Assembly (NCBI GenBank): GCA_030549335.1
Contig: CM060194.1
Location: 62,028,547-62,092,546, forward strand
Direction of reading: 5' to 3'
DNA: 64,000 bases
Source of the DNA: Pontederia crassipes
Taxonomy: Eukaryota > Streptophyta > Magnoliopsida > Commelinales > Pontederiaceae
Below, in pieces: positions 11,708 to 24,399 of this stretch. The notes below the pieces were generated by a model. The model had not been told where the DNA came from, made no database searches, and saw nothing but the letters and a program-made list of their open reading frames with translations. Both the position numbers and the translations under genes were made by a program. The stretch's first letter is position 1. Each line of letters starts with the position of its first letter.

Positions 11708-11905
11708 ACACTACACCACAGCCCCAGTTTAACCACTTGCTCCACACCAATGCAGAGACATCCCTCAGATTCCTGTCCTTTTGTAATTGCAAAATGCAAT
11801 CTTTTGGGCGACTCGGCCACAAATGCCTTCATCCCCCCTCAACTGGCGCCCAAATCTCCTAGAAAGTATCATTTAACTTTAACCTGCCACAAAAAAAGGT
11901 TGATG
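11708..11905 (-). pseudogene. Inverted partial copy of AGPR exon 2 with flanking intron ends
   Basis: On the minus strand this reproduces the end of AGPR intron 1, all of exon 2 and the first bases of intron 2 (compare 13,023-13,232 on the plus strand). The peptide [16 protein letters not shown] is recognisable against the gene's [16 protein letters not shown], followed by CIGVEQVVKLG where the gene reads [12 protein letters not shown], so the dinucleotide-binding motif is disrupted by indels. It lacks every other exon and has no start, so it is a gene fragment. Since intron ends are included, it arose from DNA, not from mRNA. It lies directly against the end of the family A repeat and about 1 kb upstream of the intact gene, in opposite orientation. 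Confidence 0.85.
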
Positions 11906-12917
11906 ACTGAGTTCCAAGTGCACATCAATAAAATTTTGGTGCATAGGATTGAAGAAATGTACAAAATTTATAAACTTGGTAATCCATGTTATCATGTATA
12001 AGCCACAAGTCCTAAGTTTACTTAAAGGATGATTACTGGAACGAGCAACTGTAAACTTTAAACTATGATAATAAAAATATTTTATTAAAAGCTTACTTAT
12101 ATATAGTGTATCAATTTAGAATCATTTAAACATTTAAATCTTGAAAGTTTGAATTATTTGCAGTGAAATTATAAAATAAGTTACTTCAAAGTTATGTTTA
12201 ACTATAGATTTTTTATGAGGACAATTTTTTTTTTAATTCCCAATATATGATTATCCGTCACAAACTTATTATTTAATTTAATCATTAATCTACAAATTGA
12301 AACTTTTCTTTATTCTTAATTTTTATAATGTTTATTGAGTTAAACTTTTGAATTATTTAAACTCCTCAAGTTTTAAAATTAAACTGGTTTTTGTACCTTC
12401 TGATTCAAACTTCTTGGACAAAATCAAGTTTTTTCAAAAAGACCTGACACAATCACTTTTAATTATATAACAATATTAATTAATTCTGTAATATTTCTGA
12501 TTCATACGGGTTTTTAATACATAGATTCATAGATGTTAATCAAAATATTTATGTGCTATAGAAATTTTAATATCTACATATATATTTTACAATCATGTAC
12601 CCTGGAAAATATGGTACAATGATTTTAAACCCACTGACAAATGATATTATTCAAATTTGAAATAAAGTACCTTTAATTGCTTCATGGTGTAATGCATCTC
12701 CATTAAATTCATTTCCTAATGACAATATTAGATGAGAACAAGGACTATGATGTTCTTTTTCAGGGACGAAGGGCTTGGGCACAATTTCAACGCAGCCTAG
12801 GTACCACTTTTAAAGTTCTAACCCCCATCGATATACCTGTGCCCACTCATCTCTCTCTCCGCTCTCGCCGGCGCTGCGTGAGCCTTGCATAGTTGATTTG
12901 GATTACTTTGGAAAAGG
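11906..12917 (+). promoter_or_regulatory. AGPR upstream region and probable 5' UTR
   Basis: No other gene is seen. The last 90 bases before the AGPR start are CT-rich (CATCTCTCTCTCCGCTCTCGCC at about 12,847-12,868), typical of a plant 5' UTR with pyrimidine patches. A convincing TATA box could not be fixed. The core promoter is presumably within 11,906-12,840, which means the inverted exon copy sits at its upstream edge. Confidence 0.45.
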
Positions 12918-15900
12918 ATGAGTTTTCTGGCAATGAGATTGGTTTCTGTGGACCTTGGACCATTCCCGAAGGTGGAATACCACTCTCTTCAAAATGTGAA
13001 AAATATGTTTTTTTTTTAACTTGTCCATCAACCTCTTTTTTGGTGGCAGGTTGAAGTTAAAGGATATAATTCTAGGAGTTTTGGACGCCGGTTATGGGGG
13101 GTGAAGGCATCTGTGGCCGAGTCGCCCAAAAGATTGCATTTTGCAACTACAAAAGGGAAGAAATCTGAGGAATGTGTCCGCATTGGCGTTCTTGGAGCAA
13201 GTGGTTACACTGGGGCTGAGGTGTAGTGTTTCTCATGTGCATCCTCTTTTCCCCTCTAATTTCTTGGTGCACTGCTGCAGCTATGGGTTTGTTTTCTGCA
13301 TCTTTGAGAGTCATTGTTGAATATATTATTTCACAGTGTTGGATTAAATTTTATATCTTTCTACTTTAGTCTTTTAGCTATTGCATTGTGTATATTGAAT
13401 TTTGTTATGCTGCATTGTCAACAAGGATGACGATTATGATTGCTACAATTTGGTCTTCCTTTGACAGATTGTCCGGCTTCTAGCAAACCATCCACACTTT
13501 GATATCACACTGTTAACTGCTGACAGAAAGGCTGGCCAGACATTTGGATCAGTATTTCCTCACTTAATTGCACAAGTATGTTATTATCTTTTTTTCTTAT
13601 AATTCAGATCCCCAAGTGTTAACATATAATTTTTTTATCTGTCTTCTCATTTTTTAAGGTTACTAATCAAAACATTATTGCATTATGTTCTTCACTTAGT
13701 AAGTGTCTAACTAGATTAAAAATTCATGGGATTATTTTGAGTTTGTCAACATGTTTATCTTATTGTGGAGAGATATGTCTGGTTTCATTGAGAAACACTT
13801 AATTATGCCACTGAGATAATAACTACAGAAGTTTATCATTATGCTCCAATGAAAATTACTACTGAAGAAGGGAAAAACTAACTAGTTCTCTGTTATCTTT
13901 TCCAGGACTTGCCTGATCTTGTTGCAGTTCAAGATGCAAATTTTTCCAATGTGGATGCTGTGTTTTGTTGTTTGCCACATGCAACAACACAGGTTCTTCT
14001 GATTATATTTTTCAGTTGGGCTGTCACATTTCAGACAACATAATGAAGATTGCAATGTAATACATGATATTTAGATGTTTCCCTTTCCATGAAGTTCTGA
14101 TATTGTCACTCTTCTTGCAGGAGATCATCAAGGGCCTTCCTAAAGATCTGAAAGTTGTTGATCTCTCAGCAGTATGCTTTATTGCATCTTCTATTATTTT
14201 ATGAACTGCATTTCCTAGATACAAGAGGTTATGAATTTCTGCTGTAAAATTTTGTAATAAAGCATCACACACTTCTAGGATTTTCGTCTATATAATATCA
14301 ATGAGTACGAGGAATGGTATGGTGTGCCTCACAAAGCACCCGACCTGCAGGTACTTGCTTTTCTATTTTTGTCATGCTAACTAATTTCCTTTGCATGGGC
14401 CTTTTCATTCTTGGTTACTATCATAGTGTTTGACATCTGGACGCCTTGCATGTTCTTACCATTTTGATTCCTTTTGGCCGTCATTCGTAATTGTTGCCTT
14501 TTCCTCTGATTATATTTGGCGACTTGTTACTGTCTTGTATGAGCTAGTCCTATATTGGTCTCTTGTAGTGATAGCATATGTTCTTCATAGTGTTATGTAT
14601 CTTGTCGACTATGAACTTTAGGAGATAGTATTATATCATAAGATACTTGGTAAAGTTCAAGTTTGTAGTTGGCTACATGTTGATCTGGATTTCTCACTAG
14701 ATGTTCTTTATATGTGAATTTGTGGATATTTTTCTGTTTGTGTTCCATTCGATTCAAGTCCGGCTATAGAGTTGATGGCATGCTTGTTGACTTTGGTACA
14801 TTTAGAAAGTAGAAAGTAAATGACATTTATATGTTAGTGGGCTAAGCTACTTCTACTTCTATATTATGGTATTTATTGCAGCTTGACATTTTAAGAAACA
14901 TAGTGCTTATTTATGCCTTGCATGTTCTTACCATTTTGATTCCTTTTGGAGTCATTCATGATTGTTGCCTTTGCCTCTGATTATATTTGGTGACTTGTTA
15001 CTGTCTCGTATGATCTAGGTTCTATATTGGTCTCTAGTAGTGATAGCATATGTTCTTCATAGTGTTATGTATCTTCTCGACTATGAACTTTAGGAGATAG
15101 TATTATATCATAAGATACTTGGTGAATTTCAAGTTTGTAGTTGGCTACATGTTGATCTGGATTTCTCACTTTGTTCTTTATATGTGAATTTGTGTACAGC
15201 TTTTCTGTTTGTGTTCCATTCGGTTCAAGTCTGGCTATAGATTTGTGATGACATGCTTGTCGGTTTTGATACATTTAGAAAGTAGAAAGTAGACATTTAT
15301 ATGGTAGTGGGCTAAGCGACTTCTATATTATGGTGCTTATTGCAGCTTGACATTTTAAGGAACATAATGCTTCCTTATGTTGGAAATTTTCTGTTGCTAT
15401 AAAAGCTAGGGACATTCAATTAGTTTTTATATCCTTGTCTTTCTAAATTTAAATTCCAACTTCCAGAAAGAAGCCGTATATGGTCTGACAGAAGTTTATA
15501 GAGAGAAAATTAAGGACGCACGACTAGTTGCCAATCCTGGTTGTTATCCAACGTCAGTCCAACTTCCACTCATTCCATTAATAAAGGTTTGCTCTCGAAC
15601 AATTGTAGTTAGTAATCTCATTATTCAGTTAACATTCATGAAAGACTATTGTTTTCCTTTCAGCCGTAAAATACTACTAAGATTTATGTTAGTGTAGCAA
15701 GCATTAGATGATCTTGTGATTTTTGTTAATGATGCAGGCTGGTCTAATAGAAATAAGAAATATCATTATTGATTCAAAGTCTGGTGTAAGTGGAGCAGGT
15801 TAGGGTTGTTCTATTTCTTCGTATTTGTTCATATAATCATTACAGATGCATCACTACAGTACCTTTGTGTTATCTTATGACATGTACTGATTCTAAGACA

Positions 15901-17091
15901 AAAAATATTGTAGGTCGTGGAGCAAAGGAGGCCAACCTTTATACTGAAATAGCTGAAGGCATTCATCCTTATGGAATCACTAGGCATCGTCATGGTATGT
16001 TTTTTGTTACTTCATTTGGCATCTTATTGTAGACCTGCTTTGGCTTCTAAACTTATTTTATGCATTGCATTATTCTTTTGAGCTTCTGTGATGTTTTTTC
16101 TGGTGAGCTTTACAGTTAAGTTAATGTTTCAGTTCCGGAGATTGAGCAAGGGCTCTCTGAGACTGCGAACTCTAAAGTTACCATCAGCTTCACTCCTCAT
16201 TTGATGCCAATGGTAAATTACATCTAAAATTTTAGTTTACAACTGGCTTCACAACAAGTGATAAGTGGTAATTTCTGTCTGGTTCTTGATCATAAAGTTG
16301 TGTGAATTTGTAGAGCCGTGGGATGGAATCAACCATATATGTTGAAATGGCACCTGGTGTTACTGTCGATAGTTTATACCAACAATTGAAGGCATCTTAT
16401 GAGGTATAATATACAAGTCGCATGATAGAGTTGAAAGGGTTTTGTTTGAAATACTCTACGTTGATTAGAAATTATTTGCTGAATGAAATTGTGTTAGGTT
16501 TTGGACACCTATGATTAGGTTTAATATTCTACTATTTTTTTTGTTGTATCATAGAATCTGAATGAATTCATGTGTTGTTGTTAGCAAGAAACCTGGCTGC
16601 GCAGACCTTGTACCAGTTGGGAGTACTACCCAGCTGTTCACCAATGTTTGTGCTTGAAAAGAATGGGTTGTTACCGATTTTTCTTTGCCTGTTCCAATGT
16701 CTATGGAATTTGTTTTTAGGGTGAGTTTTTCGTAAAAGTATTGGAGAAAGGTGCCATCCCCCACACCCGTCATACCCGGGGATCAAATTACTGTTTTATG
16801 AATGTCTTCGAAGACCGCATTCCAGGGAGAGCTATCATAGTCTCTGTTGTAAGTAGTCTCCTCTGTCTCGCTATTATTTTTTATTTGGAGGGGTTATTAT
16901 TGTTATGGTCACGATTTGTGCTGATGGTGGCCCTTTATCGTCAAAAGCACATGGTAGGGGGTGTAACACATTCTTCTTTGCAGATTGATAATTTGGTCAA
17001 AGGCGCTTCTGGACAAGCCCTCCAAAACCTTAACGTGATGCTGGGATTTCCAGAGGACACTGGACTTGCTTACCAGCCATTATTTCCCTAG
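12918..17091 (+). CDS. N-acetyl-gamma-glutamyl-phosphate reductase, plastid (arginine biosynthesis)
   Basis: NADPH-dependent reduction of N-acetylglutamyl-5-phosphate to N-acetylglutamate semialdehyde, third step of arginine/ornithine synthesis, in the plastid stroma. Coding exons: 12,918-12,971; 13,050-13,220; 13,468-13,575; 13,906-13,992; 14,121-14,171; 14,279-14,350; 15,467-15,586; 15,738-15,798; 15,914-15,994; 16,133-16,212; 16,314-16,403; 16,720-16,848; 16,984-17,091. All junctions are GT-AG and the phases join without a stop, giving 403 residues, close to other plant AGPRs (about 400). The first ~60 residues are basic, Ser-rich and acidic-poor, fitting a transit peptide. GASGYTG (67-73) is the nucleotide-binding loop and Cys207 in NPGCYPT is the catalytic thiol. 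[14 protein letters not shown] and TPHLMPM are conserved family blocks. The start is the first ATG in frame after the CT-rich leader. Intron 6 carries a tandem duplication. Confidence 0.95.
14443..15380. repeat. Tandem duplication of ~470 bp inside AGPR intron 6
   Basis: Copy 1 is about 14,443-14,914 and copy 2 about 14,915-15,380. Both start GCCTTGCATGTTCTTACC and end around GCAGCTTGACATTTTAAG, with roughly 90-95% identity by eye. The duplication lengthens the intron to 1.1 kb but leaves both splice sites intact. Confidence 0.9.
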
Positions 17092-17308
17092 CTAACAATT
17101 CTCCTATACAAGGTGAATATATATGATCTAAATTCCTTTGCTTTGATTTGCTTGTTTATGTATATTGACCCCTTAGTTTGTGCATTCCTAGTTCAGATAT
17201 CATGCGAGGGGAAAGAACCAGTCAGGCATCTTTGGCGCATCTGCAAGCTCCATGAGAAAAATAAAACAAGAAAAAGAGAAGTGTTGTGGTCTAAAATTGC
17301 TCAACCTA

Positions 17309-17314
17309 AATAAA
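17309..17314 (+). terminator. Candidate poly(A) signal of AGPR
   Basis: AATAAA, about 220 bases after the stop codon, followed by a T-rich stretch. The intervening 3' UTR may contain an intron (possible donor after ATACAAG at 17,112, acceptor at TAGTTCAG near 17,197). Confidence 0.45.
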
Positions 17315-17329
17315 TCTGTTGTTTTTCTT

Positions 17330-18560
17330 TTAATTCCATATCGTCATCGTTCGAGTGTCTACTATGACATTCATGTGTAATCGTTGGCGCTGCAAAGCTG
17401 GATTGGTAATTTATGAGCTGACGGAGATCTCATCAGTTTTAGGTAAAGGAATGAATCTTTGAAATGAGAAATCGAGTAGTGAGAAATGAATCTTTGAAAT
17501 CGCTCGATTTTTGTTGGGTCCAACCGTGTCAACAAATTTGTTGATTCATTTGTTTTCCTTTTTATATTTAATATTAATTATTTTTCGTAAAACTAAGAAT
17601 AATTTTTTTCAACGTTTTTTTTATACCCACTCGGGGCTCCGGTATTCAGCACTATGAGGATAAATAGCAGAATGATATTTCCTTGGCCAAGGGTGGTTTT
17701 AGGATTTCTTTTTTCAACGTTTTAAATATTTTACATGAGTGTAAAGTATTTTTTTGTCTTTTAATTTTAAAACAAAATAAATTTGAAAAAGAGAAGTTGG
17801 GTTTGGTAAGGATGATCTGATTTTAAAAATTAAAGATTATCTTGATGTGGTCTATTCTAATTTTGTTTGTGTAATTATGTTAAGAATCTTAATTATAAGT
17901 GTATTGTTCTACATCGAATAGTGTTAATGATAATTTTAAATCATTAATTTTATTTGTCACGAAAACATGATCAAATAATTAATTCAAAGTAAAGAAATAG
18001 TAATAATTCTAGATGCATTTTGATGTTGATCTTTTCCTTATACGCTAGAAGTATTTTATGGGTCAAATTTCTTTTTCATTGTGACATCGTCTTTGTTTGT
18101 GGTCACTTTTGATGAAAAGGAGAAACCGATAAAACTAGATGGTCGTGACTATTAAATTATTTTATATAGTTTTAAAAAATTTGCCGACTCTCTTGAAGTA
18201 GTGGACAGGATATGAATAATTTTTTGTGAGTTGAGAGTGTTCATCTGATTAGAGTTCTTATACTCTCTTAGATTACTATTTTTAATATCCGTTTGAAAAC
18301 GCATTAGTCTATAACTTATATATTACTTAGCTTTGTGTTATCATAAGCTAATATGGTATAAATCTGGTTTGACATATTAAAAGTCATTTTCCTTTTGTTG
18401 ATTATTTTAATATATTTTGATATTGGTAACTTTTTTATTAAAAGTAGTTAATAAATCAATTTTCCTTTTCCATTGTGATTCTGCCTATGTTGGTGGCCAC
18501 TTTTGATGACAAGTAGAAACTTCATAAAAGTTAAAAGAGATATGGAGACTAACGAAGCTT
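17330..18560. other. Intergenic AT-rich stretch without a gene
   Basis: No coding region is seen. Two stretches (about 18,090-18,170 and 18,480-18,540) resemble each other and 24,720-24,790 (GGTGGCCACTTTTGATGA and variants), which marks a weak dispersed repeat. Confidence 0.4.
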
Positions 18561-18564
18561 TCAA

Positions 18565-19190
18565 AAATAGCGTTTGACATTAGAACTTAGGGCAGAACTT
18601 GGACCCGTTCAACATCGGAACTTGGGTCAGAATTTAGCCCAAGTTTCGTAACTTTAGTCAAACAACAAATGTGAAGTTCCTATCACATGATTGAAGTTCT
18701 TGCTTAATTTTTTTGCTTTTTGTTTTTCAACTCTTTATTATATTTTAAATAGTAAAATATTATTAATTATTATTTAATGTTAATATTATTTATTAAAGTA
18801 CTTTTATATTATCTTAAATAATAATTAATTATAATATTTTATTTATTATTATCATTCAGCTTATAAAAATAATTCTTTAACTTAATATAAATATTATTTG
18901 TAAACTATAATATTATTATTTTCATAAATTATAAATTATTATAATAATATAAATGTTCTTCATAAATTATAACATTAATATAAATAATTTTTGTAAATTA
19001 TTATTTTAACTAAATAAATAGATAATATTTTAATTTATTATAATTGTATACTTCATAAAATAATAAATTATATTCTTAGTTATTACTTTTTTTATTCAAA
19101 CACTCACTAAAACTTATCTATCAAATTAACTTTTCAATTTTTCATCATTACATTTTTCATTCAAACACTACACCTAAACTTTTCTATCAT
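18565..19190. mobile_element. Decayed TIR element related to the one in VPS53 intron 9
   Basis: Left part: AGAACTTAGGGCAGAACTTGG and TAGCCCAAGTT, then GTTCTTGCTT. Right part: CACTAAAACTTATCTATCAAATTAACTTTT and AAACTTTTCTATCA. Both parts match, in the same order, the two ends of the element at 33,206-34,941. The middle is AT-rich filler. Terminal repeats are too eroded to set exact ends. Confidence 0.55.
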
Positions 19191-20264
19191 GGCGACTATG
19201 TTGAAGAAGTCGACAAGACATGAATAAACATTTTTTTGTGAGGTTGCTAATTACAATTGGTTTTGTTAGGGCCATTGCTTTAGTTTTCTTAGTTATCTTC
19301 TTAACTTTTTTTCGGACGAGACTCGCCAATGTTAATCCAGTGTTCGGCGGGAGTAGTATGAATAAATCCTTGTCAAAGTGGTGATTATATGAATCGAACT
19401 TAGGGCTACTAGCATACAACGATCTCATGACAAAATTTTGCTATTTTCGTAACTTTTTTTGTGCATTCTAACAAATGTGGAAGTACTATTAATATTTTAT
19501 TAGTATTTTCTTTCATTCTCGAATTGTGAAGTTTGCATATTAGAGTTTTTTTTTAAAAAAAAAGAAGCTAATCATCTAGCATCACTAGCATTAAGTTCAG
19601 AATTAACAAACCATACAAATTGGATGATTTCATGAGGTTATCTTACTCTTCTAAAAAAGTTGTAAAAAATCTCTCTTTAACTATCTTAACAATATAGTGA
19701 TTCTCTACTTGATTTGCCTCACGATAAATGTGCTTAAAAATTGGACAATATATTTGCTTGATGTTTATAACCATGAATCGCATCTGATTATGATATGAAT
19801 CACATCTGATAATGATATGTGTTAGATCTCTGTTGAAGTCTCTTCCTCATGGTCAAGGCACCGTGCCAAAAAAATTTATGATCGGCACATGCACATGATA
19901 ATTTTCCATTAGAATCTCGTACTACAAAGCCAACTCCTCTCATCCTCTCCTGGCTAGTGTAAGAGCCATATCAGTTGAGTTTTATGCAATTGAGAGGGGG
20001 TGATTCCTATTAATCTGTATTGTAGTATTGGATGGGCAAACTTCAAACAAATGGATGTGATCGTTGCACTTTCCGACAATCTAATAAAAGAGGTATGAGA
20101 TTTTTGTAAGAGCACATTTGTGTTTTTTTAAATGTTCCAAAAGCAATGACCAATAAGTGCAAAAAGTTGTTCTTTTTGATCTGATATCCAAATTTGATCT
20201 CACCGTCGGTCCGCCCAAAACTCATGTCAGCTCGTGTTATTTTGATTTGACAGTATATTCAGGG

Positions 20265-20480
20265 ATGCGTCACTGAAGGAGGACAACACGAGCCGTGTTA
20301 AAAGGAATACGAACCCTATCGAATTTTTTTATTACTCTCTACCGCTTATAAAATGCGGCCGAATCTCTCCCCCTTCTTCACACTTCCTCCTTCTCTTCCC
20401 ACATGGACACATCCCTTCCTTTTTCTCTCAATCTCATCTCATCTCACATTCTCTCTCTCAATCTCCTCTTTTCTCATTAA
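20265..20480 (+). promoter_or_regulatory. Orphan promoter-like stretch (TATA plus CT-rich leader)
   Basis: CTTATAAAATGCGG at about 20,345 is a good TATA box. It is followed by more than 100 bases of CT-rich sequence like plant 5' UTRs and an ATG at 20,403 with only 25 codons before a stop. No downstream gene is seen; a LINE remnant follows. It could be the front end of a lost or captured gene. Confidence 0.3.
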
Positions 20481-20933
20481 ATAATTAAGATAATATTTTC
20501 ACAATAATCGCTCATAGACCTATTTTGAGTGTTGTTGTCTTTTCACTTAAAATTGATCTAAATAGCAGATGTTGTGAGTATGCTATCATGATTACTTAAT
20601 GAGAATTTTAAAATTTTAATTCTTAGAGTTGGCTCAGAGCAGGGCGGAAAAGTTCAAAATTAATATAAAAAATGAAAGAAAAAAGGGGCTATCCGACCCT
20701 ATCCGATTAGGCTCAGACCATGTCGGGGTAAAAAACAAACCGCGTGGCACGACATGACATGCGACACGGTCAAACACGATTTTACCGGCCCGAGTACGAC
20801 ACGATACGACTCGTTTCTCCATATCTAAGTGTGATACATTTTGATCATGCAAAGCATAGTTGATATTAATAATATAGGATAGGCATGTATGCAATGGAAA
20901 TATTGAAGACCCATGGATCATAAAAAATGCTTG

Positions 20934-22640
20934 TATTTATACCATCTCAAATTTGCTTAATCTGTCCCATTTTGATTTCAAACATAGCTGATGATGCTTT
21001 GAACTATCATTTTTTTTGGGAAGCACATAGTCATATTTATCAAGAAGCAACCTAACCCATAAAGTATTAGAATTGTTTAAAAGTAACAATATTCTTTTGG
21101 CAAGTAGGGAGGATCGTAAATGGTAGATGTTTCTAATGCCTAACCCTCCTTTTAGTTTTGATAATTGAACATTTTCCCAACTAATAAGGTGCATACATTA
21201 TTTATTTGACTATGGGCTAGAGGAAGGATCTGCTTTGTTTTTCTATATTATCAATAATGAAAGGTAGACAAAACAAATAGCATTGTTAGGCATTGTATTG
21301 GGTACATAGTTGATTAATGTAAGCTTGATTTAAGCTATTCATTTTCCAACATGATAGTTTAGAAGCAACCTTTCCCATTAAATAATATTGTTAAGATACA
21401 AATAGCCTTACACCCAAATAATGAAAAGGGAACTTGCCGGGTTTCATTTGTAGAATCTTTAATCCCTTGTTTTCTTTTAGTGTTAAAGTTATTAGGGAAG
21501 TAATTTTTTTATTTATCAAGATTTACCTTTTGATTGGTGTGACAACAATAAATTTTTGTAAGAAGAATTGTGGTGGCTAGTCACAAAAAGAACATCTTCA
21601 TACATTAAATGACTTATTGTGGCATTGTTAATTTGAAAAGGCTTAATTCTTCCTTCATTTACAACAACATTTAATAAAATAGAGAAGACTTGAAACACCA
21701 ATATGAATAAATAGGGGAGAGGATCTTCTTGTCTTATCCCTCGGTGACCTCTAAATTGGGCAGATTGCTCTTCATTTATGGAGCAAGAAAGGTGGGATAT
21801 GAGATGTAGACTTGTATTCAAATTATAAATTTGTCGAAAAAGTTCATGAGAGACATACTTTAGTGATGGCTTCCCAATAAAGTTTATCAAATGATTTTTC
21901 CATCTCCATCAAAACATTAAATTTTTTTATTTGACTCTCCACATTGAATGTGCAATTTCTTGTGCTATAAAAATATTATCATGTATATTCCTTTTTGAAA
22001 TGAAAGCAGATTGTTCTCGCCCAATAATGACAAGGAGGATTGGTTTAATTCTATTGGGTCGGAGTTTGGCTAACAATTTATACAAGACATTACATGATGC
22101 AATGGGTTTATAGTCTTTAAATGTTCTTAGGTTAGGATTTTTGGTATAAAGTTAAGATTGGTGTTTACCCAATGGGAAAGCATGATGTTAGTGTGGTAGA
22201 ATGATTGGATTGCCCTATGATTGCATTCCCCACAATGTCTCAATATGATCTAAAGAACTCTATAAATAATTTGGTCTAGAACTCTAAAAGTTAAATATGG
22301 AGGATCATGATTCACATTTCAGGTCTTGCTTCTTTTTACGAAGTAGATTTAATAGTAGTATGCAAAAAATAAAATTTTCATCACCAATTGAAACTTTCAT
22401 GCATTTCACACCAACTTTAAGCATTTGGAACAAATCTTTTCTATTGATTAACGAACTCAACCTCATCATCCACCTTTTTAATAATTTTTTTTCTTTTTGT
22501 TCGAATGAAAGTCCATAGTTGCTTGTTTGGATAGATAATAATATATTCAATAACCTCTTGCAACATTTTAATTAAAATAGTTTTAATTTTTAAAGGTAAT
22601 TGATTTTCACAAGATTGAACATATTTCCAAGGATTTTTTA
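20934..22640 (-). pseudogene. Second decayed LINE: reverse transcriptase remnant
   Basis: Read on the minus strand. At 22,550-22,305 a frame contains VGVKCMKVSIGDENFIFC then RKKKQDL, the pre-RT region of plant L1 ORF2. At 21,890-21,516 come GIRQEDPLPYLFIL (usually GxRQGDPLSPxLF) and HLMYEDVLFVT, where the catalytic ADD has become a broken YED. At 21,194-20,937 ISWENVQLSKLKGGLGIRN and LLLDKYDY are the C-terminal part of plant LINE pol. All pieces are collinear but in different frames with stops, and a catalytic Asp is lost. It differs from the 1,164-3,320 remnant by covering regions before and after the RT core. No RNase H is seen here. Confidence 0.75.
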
Positions 22641-22649
22641 ATATTTTAT

Positions 22650-23210
22650 TTATTATATTCTTCAATCATAGTTAGACCTTTTCAACTGAATTCTTTATGT
22701 TCTCCAAATGAATTTACTTTTCTTGTATTAAATTTTGCCTCTTTTGTTAATGTTTACTTGATTCTTGAAAGATAATGATATGACAAAGTCAAAATATTCA
22801 AGGAATTTCTTCAACTTTTGCCACGTCTAAACAGACTATTTTTTTTTATGATAAGCTCAAAGATGTTTATTATCTTTCCATCATATGATGGAAATTCATT
22901 TGAAAATTTATTGGCAACTAGTATGCTTTTTGATACTATGAAATATTCCAATGATTTTTAATGTAAAAATTCAGCTTGTTATTTTATAAAAGTCAATGAA
23001 GTAAAGAAGAAAAGGTAGAAAAAAAATAAAACATGATGATTAGACATGGGAGGAGAACAAAATAGGTAAAGTATGATAGGATAAGTTAGTGGAAGAAAAA
23101 AAATTATTGAAGAGTTTAAAATAAAAGATAAAATTCTTTTGAAAAAATAAAAGATAAAATAAATGGATAGAAAAGTTATAAAAATGTCACATGACATGAA
23201 ATTCGGAGAA
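22650..23210. other. Gene-free AT-rich stretch
   Basis: Low-complexity AT-rich DNA. Small reading frames here encode Phe/Ile-rich peptides with no recognisable domain, and I do not support any of them. Confidence 0.4.
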
Positions 23211-23214
23211 ATAA

Positions 23215-23830
23215 AATGTACATTACACGAACTATCCTTCAACTTTGACTTGATATTTATATTGTCCTCTAACTTTAATTTGTAATCGTATTATCCTCGA
23301 AGTTCTAATATTTTGCACGCATTGTCCTCTTGACCGATGATAGTGAATTTCTTGATTATGCTACTGACTTGACACAATAGAAAATTATAAAATAATATAA
23401 ATATATAATAAATTATATAGAAATAAAAAAAAGATGGCAACCACCCCTTGCCGATGATGGAGGAAGGTCATTGGCCGCCTAGGGGAGAGGGAAGCTGCCC
23501 CCTGCACGCACTTTGGCACCGGAGCCGCCCCCTTCCCCTCTCCTCCTTGCGCCAAAGGGAGGGTGGGGTGGGAGCCGCCCCCTCCCCCTCTAAGCGCACG
23601 ACGCAGAGGGAGAGGGGGCAGCCACCCCCCTTCCTTCTCCTCTCCGGCGTCGGAGAGGAGAGGGGAGGGTGCGGTCATCCCCTTCCTCCGGCTCCCATGA
23701 AGGGCGGCGGCCATAATATTGGCACTCTTTTTTATTATTTTATTAATTTATTATGTATTCATATTAATTTAGATGACAAGATAGTTACCACATTCAAAGG
23801 TGGAGCATGGTTGGTGTATTCATTAAAAAA
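23215..23830. repeat. Possible TIR/MITE-like element with a GC-rich island
   Basis: The left flank (23,217-23,340) has repeated phrases such as ACTATCCTTCAACTTTGACTT and TTGTCCTCTAACTTTAATTTG, a style seen at ends of plant MITE-like elements. The island at 23,440-23,710 is very GC-rich and made of CCCCCTCCC and GGGAGAGG runs, against an AT-rich background. Frames through it are low complexity and are not called as genes. A matching right end could not be found. Confidence 0.35.
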
Positions 23831-24059
23831 TAAATAGTTGGTGCATTTGTTAAGAAGAGAAAAAAGAAATGTGATAAAGATAAAAAAGTTATGGGTGACA
23901 AAATGGTAGGAGGAAAAAAATAATTGATGGCCTTTTTAGCATGATGATGGCTTGATAAAGAAATAAGAAATTAGCATACCTAACAAATAATAAAAGGAAA
24001 AATAAACTAAAAATAATAATAAAAAGATGAGTTGAGATGTGATAAGATGTTCATCTCCC

Positions 24060-24324
24060 CCAAAGACTCTGATATCAATTGATGCAACAACCAAATTACA
24101 GCCTTCGAATGTATTTGAAGTTGACGATTTTAATTCTTAAAGCATCATCATTAACATCGACAAAACTCAAATCCATCGAAAAACAAATCACACGTCTGAA
24201 ATAATTGGATATCAATTGGAGTTTATGTCTAATTATAGGTATTTCCAATTAATTCTAAAATAAACTAAAATATAAAAATATGAAATAAAAGTGATAACCA
24301 GAAAGATAAAAATAATAATATATA

Positions 24325-24399
<75 letters not shown>

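Noticed and set aside
17113-17313. 66-codon frame after AGPR
   Set aside because: It lies in the AGPR 3' UTR, possibly across a 3' UTR intron, and has no independent support.
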